Source: Endomychus coccineus (lineage: Eukaryota > Arthropoda > Insecta > Coleoptera > Endomychidae). Taken from it: a stretch of 64,000 nt of DNA. Of the stretch, positions 54,606 to 64,000 are shown piece after piece (the stretch's first letter is position 1; each line of letters opens with the position of its first letter). The position numbers were made by a program, and so were the translations under genes. Location of the stretch: positions 118,958,703 to 119,022,702 of the forward strand of contig OY294070.1 in assembly GCA_958510875.1 (NCBI GenBank), given 5' to 3'. The notes beneath the pieces were generated by a model. The model was given only the letters and a program-made list of their open reading frames with translations. It had not been told where the DNA came from and ran no database searches.

Positions 54606-55769
54606 ATAGACCGTCAGATGATAACTCCTAACCAATAGGTATATAAAACAAAGATCTCTTATTAAGCATATAAATAGGTAGAGTTTCTCTATAAATCGCC
54701 CAGTGAGAATCCAATTCATTTAATTTAATGAAATCAACATTGTAGTGTATTTGAGATTTTTAATTTCTAACTAGAATAACGAATGACTACTACCACTTAT
54801 TCAATGAATGGTCTCAACATTAAAGTTAATACTAATTACGAATTCAATTGAAGTTGTATTACAAAAATAATAGCATGTCATTGTTAAGATTTATATAGTC
54901 TTTGTGAGAAAACTATTGACTATGAAGGAGGTTCAAGTACATTCACAGGCAGTGATTATTATTTATTATTCTCAACTGAGTATTAGTAGTGACATCTATA
55001 GGATAATATCGAAACTAAACCGGTAGGTTTACAGTTTTCTTCTTTTGGAACATATAGTGTACACTGTAATGTCATTTATCGTACAATATCAAAACTAAGT
55101 CGTGGGATAGGACATCAATGATTATTTGAAACAGATTATGTCTTCTTTTAGAATATAGTTGTGAACTAGAAATGTGTTGCCAATTGGAGAACAGTTTCCG
55201 ATTTCGACAAATCTGGAATTTACAAAATTGATGTTCAAAATTCTGTCGTTCAACTTTAACTTGCTTTGAAGAATATTTTTTCCCATAATATAGACACATA
55301 ATATAACTATATGATAATATAAGATACATAAGAATAATGGTGATAAATCAGCACCAGAACATGTCAAGTACAGCTAACACCATTCTTAAGAAAGTTTATC
55401 ACTTTCATCACTTGAGGGGGAGGGGGGGGGGGCTAGCTCCCAAATGCACTTAGGTCACTTGGTTAGGCCCATTGTGCGCCCCGTGGTCCGAAGCCTATTC
55501 TGTTCTAGCAGGTTTGTGGCCCGCCAGAAACCCAGAATATTGCCAATGCACAAGTAAATATTGCGTAGATCTCCACCTGAAAAAGTGCAGTAAGCGCCTA
55601 GTCAGAGATAGTGATCTGTGCTGTGGCCTTTTTAGGTACACTCCCGCCCCAGAAGCCTGACTTACCTTGGTCCTATCTGTTAATCATACAAGCCCATCTG
55701 GTGAGTTTCGTTACTCCAAACTGCTCTATTCGGGATGAGGATTTTGGGAGAAGTGACATATTATAATAT

Positions 55770-56710
55770 TATTATATATTATCACTTTTAAAACACAGTA
55801 CAGACAAATATCAAGGTAAATTAGAAGGGATGGATTTTTTAAATTAAGATTTACCTCTAGCTGAGGGTAATCCTTTGTTTGGTATCTAAACATGTACATT
55901 TTGTTTACTCTGATAATGGCTAGTTGGTACCTGAAAGGTCCTTAGTACTGTAGTATAGGAATCTCCCATCCCTATACGAGATTACCTAAAATCCCTCAAT
56001 TAGCAAATACAACATTATTTCTATTATTAAATGTATGTAATCCATATGTTTATAAATTCATAGGCGATACACAAACAATATGTTTAGTGTTACGATTATC
56101 TTCTAATAACATAAACGTATTGTTTAGTATAAGTTACACATGAAGGGACCCTGACACGAGCGTGGGAACCTCGTACCCAAAGTAGATATTGATAGACCGA
56201 TATATATATACTAAGATTAGATTAACTAGATATTCATATTCATATTCATCAATCATTATTGACTGTATTATTATTGATTGTATCATAGAATAACTTGTGA
56301 CACGTGCTAATAGTAAAATTTACTATAAACGCGTACCCATCTCTATACAACCTACAACTGTCAAAGTGACAACCTAAAGGTGCCCATACACCTCACATAA
56401 AGATTACCACGCACTATCCACGACTAAACCCTTACAAAGGCGTTGCACATAAAAAACTGCATCTTAGCGGGGCGTAGCCCGTAAAATCAACTAGTTATAT
56501 CACTATCATTGTTATTATGTGGAGCGAGACATTAAATCATTATGACGTCGAACTCTACGTTCAGTAAAGTGCAGCCCTTTTATAAGCGAGTGTTTCAATT
56601 CCTATGCCCGAAAAGGACCACCGATCAGCTTATGCCAGTCATTAAGAGCTGATCCCTACAGTACTTTAATAGTATTTTTAGTGGATAAGGGTGATTATTT
56701 CGTACTTAGT
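55770..56710. repeat. PLE-related repeat interrupted by a solo LTR
   Basis: 55770-55948 matches the 2.8-2.9 kb and 4.8-4.95 kb parts of the tandem PLE block (AAAACACAGTA, AGAAGGGATGG). 56661-56710 continues the same alignment (AGTATTTTTAGTGGATAAGG). The LTR at 55949-56660 sits between them. The left part includes a degenerate ribozyme-like relic at 55911-55945. Confidence 0.65.
55949..56660. mobile_element. Probable solo LTR
   Basis: 712 bp starting TGTAGTATAGG and ending GATCCCTACA, so with TG...CA ends and a TGTAG/CTACA inverted tip. Flanks are GTAC on both sides (55945-55948 and 56661-56664), a 4-bp duplication as produced by Gypsy-type integrases. Removing it restores continuity with the PLE repeat at 4.9 kb. 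No internal retrotransposon sequence was found next to it. Confidence 0.6.
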
Positions 56711-57756
56711 GATATGAACATCACTTATTTTACTCTATGGAATTACAAATGAAATAAGCGGTTGCTCCATGTTTCTATTAGTTATGTATGACTTTTTATG
56801 TTTGTCATCTTGCTGATCCTGATGTTGTCAAAATCAGACCGATCGTTCATGTTCTGTTAGTTCGAAATTCGTACTTATAGTTTAGCATTTATGTATCTTT
56901 TGAAATAATGTGCTACCTTCAACCGAACATGTGTTGTTAAGATATAATAATTAATGACATAGAACCTTTGCATCTCTTTTCACTTCAAACTAGTGAAGCA
57001 ACTTATGGAATGATTCCAAATAAGATAACTATGTTCGGATTTATGTCTGTTCTTCAATATTTGTTGAATCATCTTCCTAATAGACCACAAAATATTAGCT
57101 GAAAGAATTAGGAGAAATTACTAATTTGGTCAGTGAAAATTTGGAAATCAGGTATGAAGAATGTGATGAATGACGTCACCACTCGAAGGACCTAAAATTA
57201 CGGTGACAGCAGCACTGTGTTACGACAGTATGTATTACCAGAATTCTCCAAATTAAATTTACAGCTTGCGATTTCAATTGAAATAAATTGAAAACAAAAC
57301 TAGTACTATGTCAGCAAATGTCTATTGTGTTAAATGGGAATCCAGACTTTCTTATTCTTTGCATTGAGGTAAAACAGATACACGTGACCAAATTTTTTAT
57401 TCATATTATTAGAGGGAAGGACTCAAATGAAATCAGCAAGAATCGATGTAGAAATTTTATAAAATAATTAATAACAATGACTAAAATCACATAACAAATA
57501 CTAACTGAAGAAATATACAGAATCTAACACTTGATTAATGTCCAAATCTCCTGTGCTTGGCAGCCGCACCAGTACCCTATTTAATTTTTTTCTGGTCAAG
57601 TCGGTTATAGATCCGTCATTGGTAAGTTCACTGAAATAGTACAAAATGTACTGTTACAAAGTAAGATCAGCAATTCCATTTTGAATAATTCCAATTTTGT
57701 TTGAAAAGTTTGTTATTCCATGAATAGCGCGAATCGAAGGATTCCTCCTGACGAAA

Positions 57757-58350
57757 TTTACTAGATTTAGTTTTTGCATTGAAAAACATTGGCCCAAAGT
57801 ACGTCAACGCCAATATCTGATAAAATCTTGAATATCTTTAAGAAAGAAAAGTTAAATGTAGCTTTCAGACCAAGCCAAAAACTTCCAAACATGTTTTTCA
57901 ATGCAAAAACTAAATCTAATAAATTTCGGAATTCAGGAGTTTATGAGTTAACTTGTGAGGAATGTAATGCCCTATACATTGGTCAAACAGGTAGATCGTT
58001 TGTAATTAGATATAAGGAACATTTCAAGTAATTTCAATTAAATACAAGTAATTCAAACAACTCTATAGAAACCCAACACCGTTTTCCTCCACTAAAAAAC
58101 CTAAATATTTTACACACAATTACGAAGGCTAGAAAACTTGATCTATTAGAATCTATAGAAATATTCAAACATAATAATCTTTCAAACAATCTACTTAAAG
58201 CAATTAGATTTAGGAAATTCCACTTTGTTCACCCTGTTAAATTTCACGTGATACAATCCTTAGAATGTAATTACCGACAGTTTGATCCCTTTCCGTTTAC
58301 TATCTCAACACAATTAACCTACTACTTAGTAATGTGTACCATTATTTCTT
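57757..58350 (+). pseudogene. Penelope-like GIY-YIG endonuclease fragment
   Basis: The plus frame 57789-58031 reads NVAFRPSQKLPNMF, then SGVYELTCEECNALYIGQTG, RSFVIRYKEH. The G-VY-L-C--C---YIGQTGR----R--EH pattern is the GIY-YIG nuclease of Penelope-like elements, including its Cys pair. After a stop, the frame continues as ARKLDLLESIEIFKHNN and RKFHFVHP to about 58350. Upstream, 57757-57786 is an inverted copy of 57893-57922, inside the coding part. No reverse transcriptase is present. Confidence 0.82.
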
Positions 58351-58559
58351 AGAAATTGAAATTCATTGAAATTTCATGTTAATACTATGATGTTTTTTCT
58401 CATTGTATGTTTTGATAGCAACAAAAGTATAGAACAATTTAAATATTAGCTGCACGCGAAAGTTTACTATCCAAGAAATTGATCGTTCGTTAATTTTTTG
58501 TTTCGACAATTATTAGGAAAATTTCAACTCCAACTTTGAATTTTCCTTCATTAGGCCGC

Positions 58560-60125
58560 CAATCCAAAATTTTATTAGAAATTTAAATTCCATATGAATG
58601 ACCGTGGTTACTTAACCTTTTCCCTACTTAATCAAAAATATCGGAAATTTAAATTCCATATGAATGACCGTGGTTACTTAACCTTTTCCCTACTTAACCA
58701 AAAACATTGGAAATTTGAATTCCATATTAATGACCGTTTGGTTACTTAACCTTTTCCCTACTTAACCGAAAATATCGGAAATTTAAATTCCATATGAATG
58801 ATCGTTTGGTTACTTAACCAAAAATATCGGAGATTTAAATTCCATATGAATGACCGTGGTTACTTAACCTTTTCCCTCCTTAACCAAAAACATTGGAAAT
58901 TAAAATTCCATATTAATGACCATTTGGTTCCTTAACCTTTTCCCTACTTAACCAAAAATACCGAAAATTTTAATTCCATATGAATGATCGTTTGGTTACT
59001 TAACCTTCTTCCTACTTAACCAAAAATATTGGAAATTTAAATTTCATATGAATGACAGTTTGGTTACTTAACATTTTCCCTGCTTAACCAACAGTATCTA
59101 TTAGGGTTTCCGATATCCCCATGATAGACATTCTCATCTTGGGCACACAATTCTATCTCAATTTTGTAGCTACTTATGTTTATAGACGGGTAATGGAATT
59201 TAATTACCGAGTATTTGAAATGACTTGGATGCCGGCCGTATGTAGAAAAAATATCTACAGAATGAAAGCTAAGTATATCGGAAATTCAAATTCCATATGA
59301 ATGATCGTTTGGTTACTTAACCTTTTCCCTACTTAACCAAAAATATCGGATATTTAAATTCCATATGAATGACCGTGATTACTTAACCTTTTCCCTACTT
59401 AACCAAAAACATTGGAAATTTAAATTCCATATTAATGACCGATGGGTTACTTAACCTTTTCCCTACTTAACCAAAAATATCGGAAATTTAAATTCCATAT
59501 GAATGACCGTGGTTACTTAACCTTTTCCCTACTTGACCAAAAACATTGGAAATTTGAATTCCATATTAATGACCGTTTGGTTACTTAACCTTTTCCCTAC
59601 TCAACCAAAAATATCGGAAATTTAAATTCCATAAGAATGATCGTTTGGTTACTTAACCTTTTCCCTACTTAACCAAAAATATCGGAAATTTAAATTCCAT
59701 ATGAATGGCCGTGGTTACTTAACCTTTCCCTACTTAACCCTAAACATTGGAAATTAAAATTCCATATTAATGACCATTTGCTTCCTTAACCTTTTCCCTA
59801 GTTAACCAAAAATACAGAAAATTTTAATTCCATATGAATGATCGTTTGGTTACTTAACCTTCTTCCTACTTAACCAAAAATATTGGAAATTTAAATTTCA
59901 TCGAATGACAGTTTGGTTACTTAACCTTTTCCCTGCTTAACCAACAGTATCTATTAGGGTTTCCGATATTCCCATGATAGACATTCTCATCTTGGGCACA
60001 CAATTCTATCTCAATTTTGTAGCTACTTATGTTTACAGACGGGTCATGGAATTTAATTACCGGGTATTTGAAATGACTTGGATGCAATATGTAGAAAAAA
60101 TAACTACAGATTGAAAGCTAAGTAT
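58560..60125. repeat. 65-bp satellite in two arrays with duplicated spacers
   Basis: Units of about 64-66 bp contain ATTTAAATTCCATATGAATG, GGTTACTTAACCTTTTCCCT and ACTTAACCAAAAA. Array 1 spans about 58560-59095 and array 2 about 59275-59945. After each lies a spacer of about 180 bp (59095-59275 and 59945-60125) with GGGTTTCCGATAT and ATCTTGGGCACACAATTC, nearly the same both times. So the array plus spacer is duplicated as a unit. Neighbouring units alternate between CCGTGG and CCGTTTGG forms, which suggests dimers. Confidence 0.9.
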
Positions 60126-60910
60126 ACTTATCAGTAGCCCTCTAGTAACTTTAATCCGTTAACAATTTTACACAAAGATAATCCGATCAAGTATTATTAA
60201 TGTAAAGAAAGACCTTTTTCTTTCCCCTATAGTTTCTCTAAATATAAGTACTAGTAACTAAAAATTTTACTTTTAGTCGTTTCTCTGATGATGCTAGCGT
60301 ACATTTGAAACACATATAGAGGGCAAGGATGTTGTGATTTTACCATTAGAGCAGCAAACAATTCCACTTGTGCAAACCTGCTATATAACCCTAATAGTCT
60401 GGAGGCTGGAGCGCTTTTGGTGGATCGATTGATTACCCGATGACACTACGGTTTTATTTCATTGGAGGGTATAATGAACAACATTGCGCGGATGACTTTG
60501 CTCTGAGCGTTTCCGAGATATTTTCAATATTTCGAACGATTGATTACCGTGTAGAACTTGCGGTAGGTTGAAAAGTCTGTCCTTCATATCGCGTTTCACC
60601 GTTGCAATAATTTTTTTTTGCATTGTCAGTCCAAAACAGAGTTGAAAATGCTTCGGTAGACAATGTTTATCGTTGTTGTCAGTTGTTAGAACACCACATG
60701 CCATCAAATGTTATCGAGGCATTTTCGAGAAATTGGGACAAAAATGGATATCTTCGTTATCTCACCTAAAAATCGAACATTAAAAAAAGTATGATTGCAC
60801 CATGGCAAACGCGTTCAATCAATATGAGTGCCGTATTTTTTTTACTCCCCCATAGCTCCAGCTACGAGACTATAAGTCAAATAAAAAAATAAAATAAAGC
60901 AATTATTTAC

Positions 60911-61736
60911 CTGTCATCATAACTAAATTTTTCACTTAAATATATACTTAAATCTTCTAATATTGGCTGAGAATGGAGCGCTACAAACTGTTCACGGCAA
61001 ATCTGGAATTTAAAATAGAATTGAATCAATATAACGCACAACACAATTATAACAACTTCTAACAGACTCGCCTACATCTAATTCTGGAAAAGTTAATCAA
61101 TGCAGCTTCAAAACCAAAATACATTAATACAATTATGATATTTAATAAAATCAAGCTTTTTAAGATTCAAGTTAGTGCATTGGTCAAGAGCTTCTCACGA
61201 ACATAATAAAACATGAACAATTATACCTTACCTTATTCATAAGTTGTACTGTAGATGGATGTGTCCAATAACAATCGTGAACAGAGACGAAAGTTATTCC
61301 ATCTCTTTCGCAGTTTAACGATGTTAACATCATATGACTAGAATCTAAAGAATGTATAAAATTAGGTGGAAAGGCATTTTTTTGTTTCATTACGTTAGGT
61401 TTTCTAGAAATAAAAATATACTCTTAGTAACTGATCTAGTCGTTCAATTTAATCGACTTACCCATATTTGTCCATGTGAAAACAATCGAATAAATCTTTC
61501 GAAACAATCTTCTTATACCTAAAATACGGCTGTACGATGGGAAAACCCAAGGGGGTGACCCATTCAACGTGTTGTCCTCCAATGGCGGATATCAACCTGG
61601 CACATTCCGTAAACCAATCTTGGATTTCCCTGGTCGACGTGAACATACTACGTAGAGATTCGAAGGTTTTAGCTGCAAACGGTAAATTTGAATTCAGAAC
61701 TACATCATAACCAAAATAGACAGGAAACACCAATTT
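60911..61736 (-). CDS. POLRMT: Mitochondrial RNA polymerase, three 3' exons
   Basis: Minus-strand exons 61736-61462, 61403-61232 and 61002-60911 join in phase (GG|A, AAG|ATT). They encode ARLISAIGGQHVEWVTPLGF, then KPNVMKQKNAFPPNFIHSLD, SSHMMLTSLNCERDGITFVS, VHDCYWTHPSTVQLMNK, and ICREQFVALHSQPILEDLS. This is the palm/fingers end of the T7-like single-subunit RNA polymerase. NAFPPNFIHSLDSSHM and VHDCYWTH contain the conserved His and the second catalytic Asp. It transcribes the mitochondrial genome. Earlier exons lie to the right of the window region or beyond; a donor GTAAAT at 60910 shows that one short terminal exon, normally ending in a Phe-rich motif, should follow at lower coordinates but was not found. 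Confidence 0.92.
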
Positions 61737-62190
61737 CTAGAGATAGAAACCTACATGTTGAGAGCTCGATTTTTGTGAGAAAGTGAATACCGAAAACCGC
61801 ACATCGATGTATTGAATTGTTTGAAAGATACAGGTTGGTTTTCAATTTTGTGAATTTTTCTCTGTAACTTATCTATTTAGGAATATTTTTTGTTACTTTA
61901 AAAGCAATCAGATATGACATCTTTTATTTTTCTCTTATGGACCAACCTGTATATTTTTGCATATTCGTTTTTGAAATAAATTTATCTTTCCAAATATGTA
62001 TAATATGGTTTTTAGAATACTATACATGAATTTTGTATATTAAGATTAGGCCATTCCCTAGATCTAGCAGGGCAAAAATTCTTTTCCGGATTTTCGTGTA
62101 TGTATCCGGTTTGAGCATTTCTGAATAGATCTAGACTTTTATTATCATGATGTCTATGTATCTGGAAACCAATTTGGTGACGCTTGCGCT

Positions 62191-62565
62191 CATAGTCGAA
62201 AGTATAAAGGTCTGTTGGAGCCTTCCTATCATCGTTTCTCCCGCCGGGTGACGTCACCCGTCTCCTCCAATCACAGCCTTACTCTCATCGGTGAAAGGTC
62301 GCATCCCCTTTTCACGTAAAATAATATTTCTACTATGCTTTTTACGTTATTCTTCGACTATAAAACTATAAGTTGTAGAGTACTTAACTAACATATTATT
62401 TATCAATGTACATATTTTTATTTTAAGAAAAAAGTTAAACATAATGATTTTAAATTCAAATTTAAGAGCGCGACATTCCCGCGAAATAAACGACCAATCA
62501 GCTTGCACTAGAATTTTAAAAAGAGTAGAAGGGAGGGTCCAACAGACCTTTATACTATGACTATG
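62191..62565. mobile_element. P-like MITE (CATAGTC family), second copy
   Basis: Starts CATAGTCGAAAGTATAAAGG and ends with the inverse of CATAGTCATAGTATAAAGG. Flanks are CTTGCGCT (62183-62190) and GTTGCGCT (62566-62573). Interior matches 22092-22312 (GGTGACGTCACC palindrome, AACGACCAATCAGCTTGCAC) but is longer. Confidence 0.82.
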
Positions 62566-63134
62566 GTTGCGCTTGTGCAGATCGCTTTAAAGTGGTGAAA
62601 ATAGAAACTTTATTGTTTTTGAGGGCGGCAGCCCCGTTTCAGGTGGTATTTCTGACATCAATGTTCAGTTTTTCCGAATGGAATTATAGCATTCTATCGA
62701 ACCATAAGGACAACAGTTTTTTTCTGGTTATAAATATATATCACACTCATATAATTAACCCGCAGAAGTGTTAGAAATTATTATTTTAATATTAAGGTGA
62801 CGTCTTCGATATGACGTCACTGTCTATGTTATGTCTTTACTCTGTGGCAAATTTTGATAGTTCATGTGAGCAAATGTCAGTATAAAACAAGGTTATATTT
62901 CGAAAGTCAGGCTATGACAGCAGTTGTCAGTATAAAACATAGAGTTGTGACATACATTACAACTTCAATGTGACATAAATTATCATCATTAGAAGCTTTT
63001 ATTTAACATGCTTTGTTTATCTATCGATCTATCTATTTGTACGTTCGGGTGGATTTTGACCAACTTCTTGGCGTCCGTATACTTAAATTTAGCAGGTGTT
63101 CATCATTCGGGTGACAATGCATTATGGACTGCAT

Positions 63135-63650
63135 AAGAGAAAATAACAAGATGGCGGCTCCAAGATGAAATAAGAGTTTCGTGATTATGGTTCGATTCTA
63201 TTTAAAATTGGTATATGGGGTCTTTGGGGTCGGAGATCATAACTTTTTAGTCAAATCAAAAATTTAAGATGGTGGACGTGTTTTGTAATTATGGTCAGAT
63301 TCTATTAAAAATTGGTACATGGGGATTTTTGGGGCTGGAGATCATGATAATTTAGTTAAAATTCAGAAATTCAAGATGGCGGCTAAGATGACGGACGAGT
63401 TTCGTGATTATGATTAGATTCTATTCAAAATTGGTATGTGGAGGTTTTGGGGTCGAAGAGCATTTTTTTTTTCAAAATTCAAGATGGCGGATGAGTTTTG
63501 TGATTATGGTCCGATTCCTTTAAAAATTGGTAGATGGGAGTTTTCGAAGTTGGAGATCATGATTTATTAGTCAAAATTCACAATTTCAAGATGGCGGATG
63601 AGTTTTGTGATTATGATTCGATTCTATTCAAAAGTGGTATATACATTGAA
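63135..63650. repeat. 108-bp tandem repeat containing AAGATGGCGG
   Basis: AAGATGGCGG or a one-base variant occurs at 63148, 63265, 63373, 63481 and 63588, spacing 117, 108, 108 and 107 bp. Each unit also has GTGATTATGGT-GATTCTATT and GGAGATCATGAT. No coding content. Units are moderately diverged. Confidence 0.85.
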
Positions 63651-64000
63651 CTTCCGTATCAGTTAGTTGCATGATGACACAGTTAATCTGACTTATTCAC
63701 AGATGTTCCTAGTAATCAAATAATTAGTCCAGTCAAAAGTGTGAAAAATAGGGGTCATTACTAAAATTTTATAGACTGCACGAAAATGCAAATTCTTTTT
63801 GTTTTTGCATCGTGTTCAGGATGGCTTACACATCGATAGTCAGAAAAAAAAGGACGATTAATACTATTAATGAACAATGAAAAACCATTTTCAATCAACA
63901 AATGGAATGTGTTTTATGACAAATGGAATATCACGGGCTCTTTTAATTCAAAGTTTCTGAAATTTGGTATCAGTTTTTTTTTGGTTGCTGAACCCGAATC

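Noticed and set aside
58560..59950. CRISPR-like array of regular repeats
   Set aside because: The whole unit repeats with no unique spacers, and the genome is animal; it is a satellite.
60283..60320. CTGATGATGCTAGCGTACAT then TTGAAAC as another hammerhead
   Set aside because: Stem II does not pair well enough and stem I is not evident.
60459..60707. Possible last exon(s) of POLRMT (LFNLPQVLHG on the minus strand resembles the expected end)
   Set aside because: No convincing splice acceptor precedes it and the usual Phe-rich terminus is absent; the similarity is too short.

Overview
This window reads as animal nuclear DNA, most likely from an insect. It is AT-rich, its genes are intron-split, and it contains parts of four conserved host genes: a kinesin-like motor (first coding exon, minus strand, 5299-5445), Elongator subunit ELP6 (single-exon, minus, 33944-34717), the mitochondrial dicarboxylate carrier SLC25A10/DIC (four coding exons, plus, 41936-47699) and mitochondrial RNA polymerase POLRMT (three adjacent 3' exons, minus, 60911-61736). 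The species cannot be named from the sequence alone.

Most of the rest is mobile DNA at many ages, often nested. 0-10 kb: a foldback element, a tandem pair of Penelope-like (PLE) 3' regions with hammerhead-ribozyme motifs, the kinesin exon, a tRNA-like palindrome, a recent 275-bp tandem duplication and a dead LINE. 10-17 kb: three more LINE or transposon remnants. 16.8-24.9 kb: a tandem pair of four-exon genes built from the DNA-binding N-terminus of a MULE-type transposase without its DDE core, split and flanked by nested P-superfamily elements. 25-27 kb: a P-superfamily element carrying a transposase C-terminus and a 1.06-kb hairpin. 27-31 kb: a Gypsy remnant hit by a hAT-like MITE and a P-like MITE, then a tyrosine-recombinase (Crypton-like) gene. 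32.6-35.6 kb: inverted PLE ends with hammerhead ribozymes on either side of ELP6. 36.4-39.6 kb: a mariner-like remnant and a BEL/Pao element whose protease segment is inverted. 42-47.7 kb: the DIC gene, with a hAT-like MITE in intron 1 and a Helentron fragment in intron 3. 49.7-56.7 kb: a tRNA-derived SINE, a P-like MITE, a second Crypton fragment, a LINE tail, ribozyme relics and a solo LTR. 57.7-64 kb: a PLE GIY-YIG fragment, a 65-bp satellite in two arrays, POLRMT, another P-like MITE and a 108-bp repeat containing AAGATGGCGG.

Three observations stand out. (1) At least six element families share 5'-CA...TG-3' termini and 8-bp target duplications that usually begin with G. One encodes a THAP-like domain, another a P-type transposase C-terminus, and one locus is a perfect 17+17-bp palindrome between 8-bp duplications, the form expected of a P-element excision scar. 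(2) Hammerhead ribozyme cores recur in the PLE ends, and at least two keep the whole catalytic core. (3) The two MULE-derived genes keep open four-exon reading frames with identical lengths for exons 1-3 although the catalytic domain is absent, which suggests a deletion-derivative transposon protein or a domesticated DNA-binding protein. Coordinates of element ends come from reading by eye; none was checked by alignment software.
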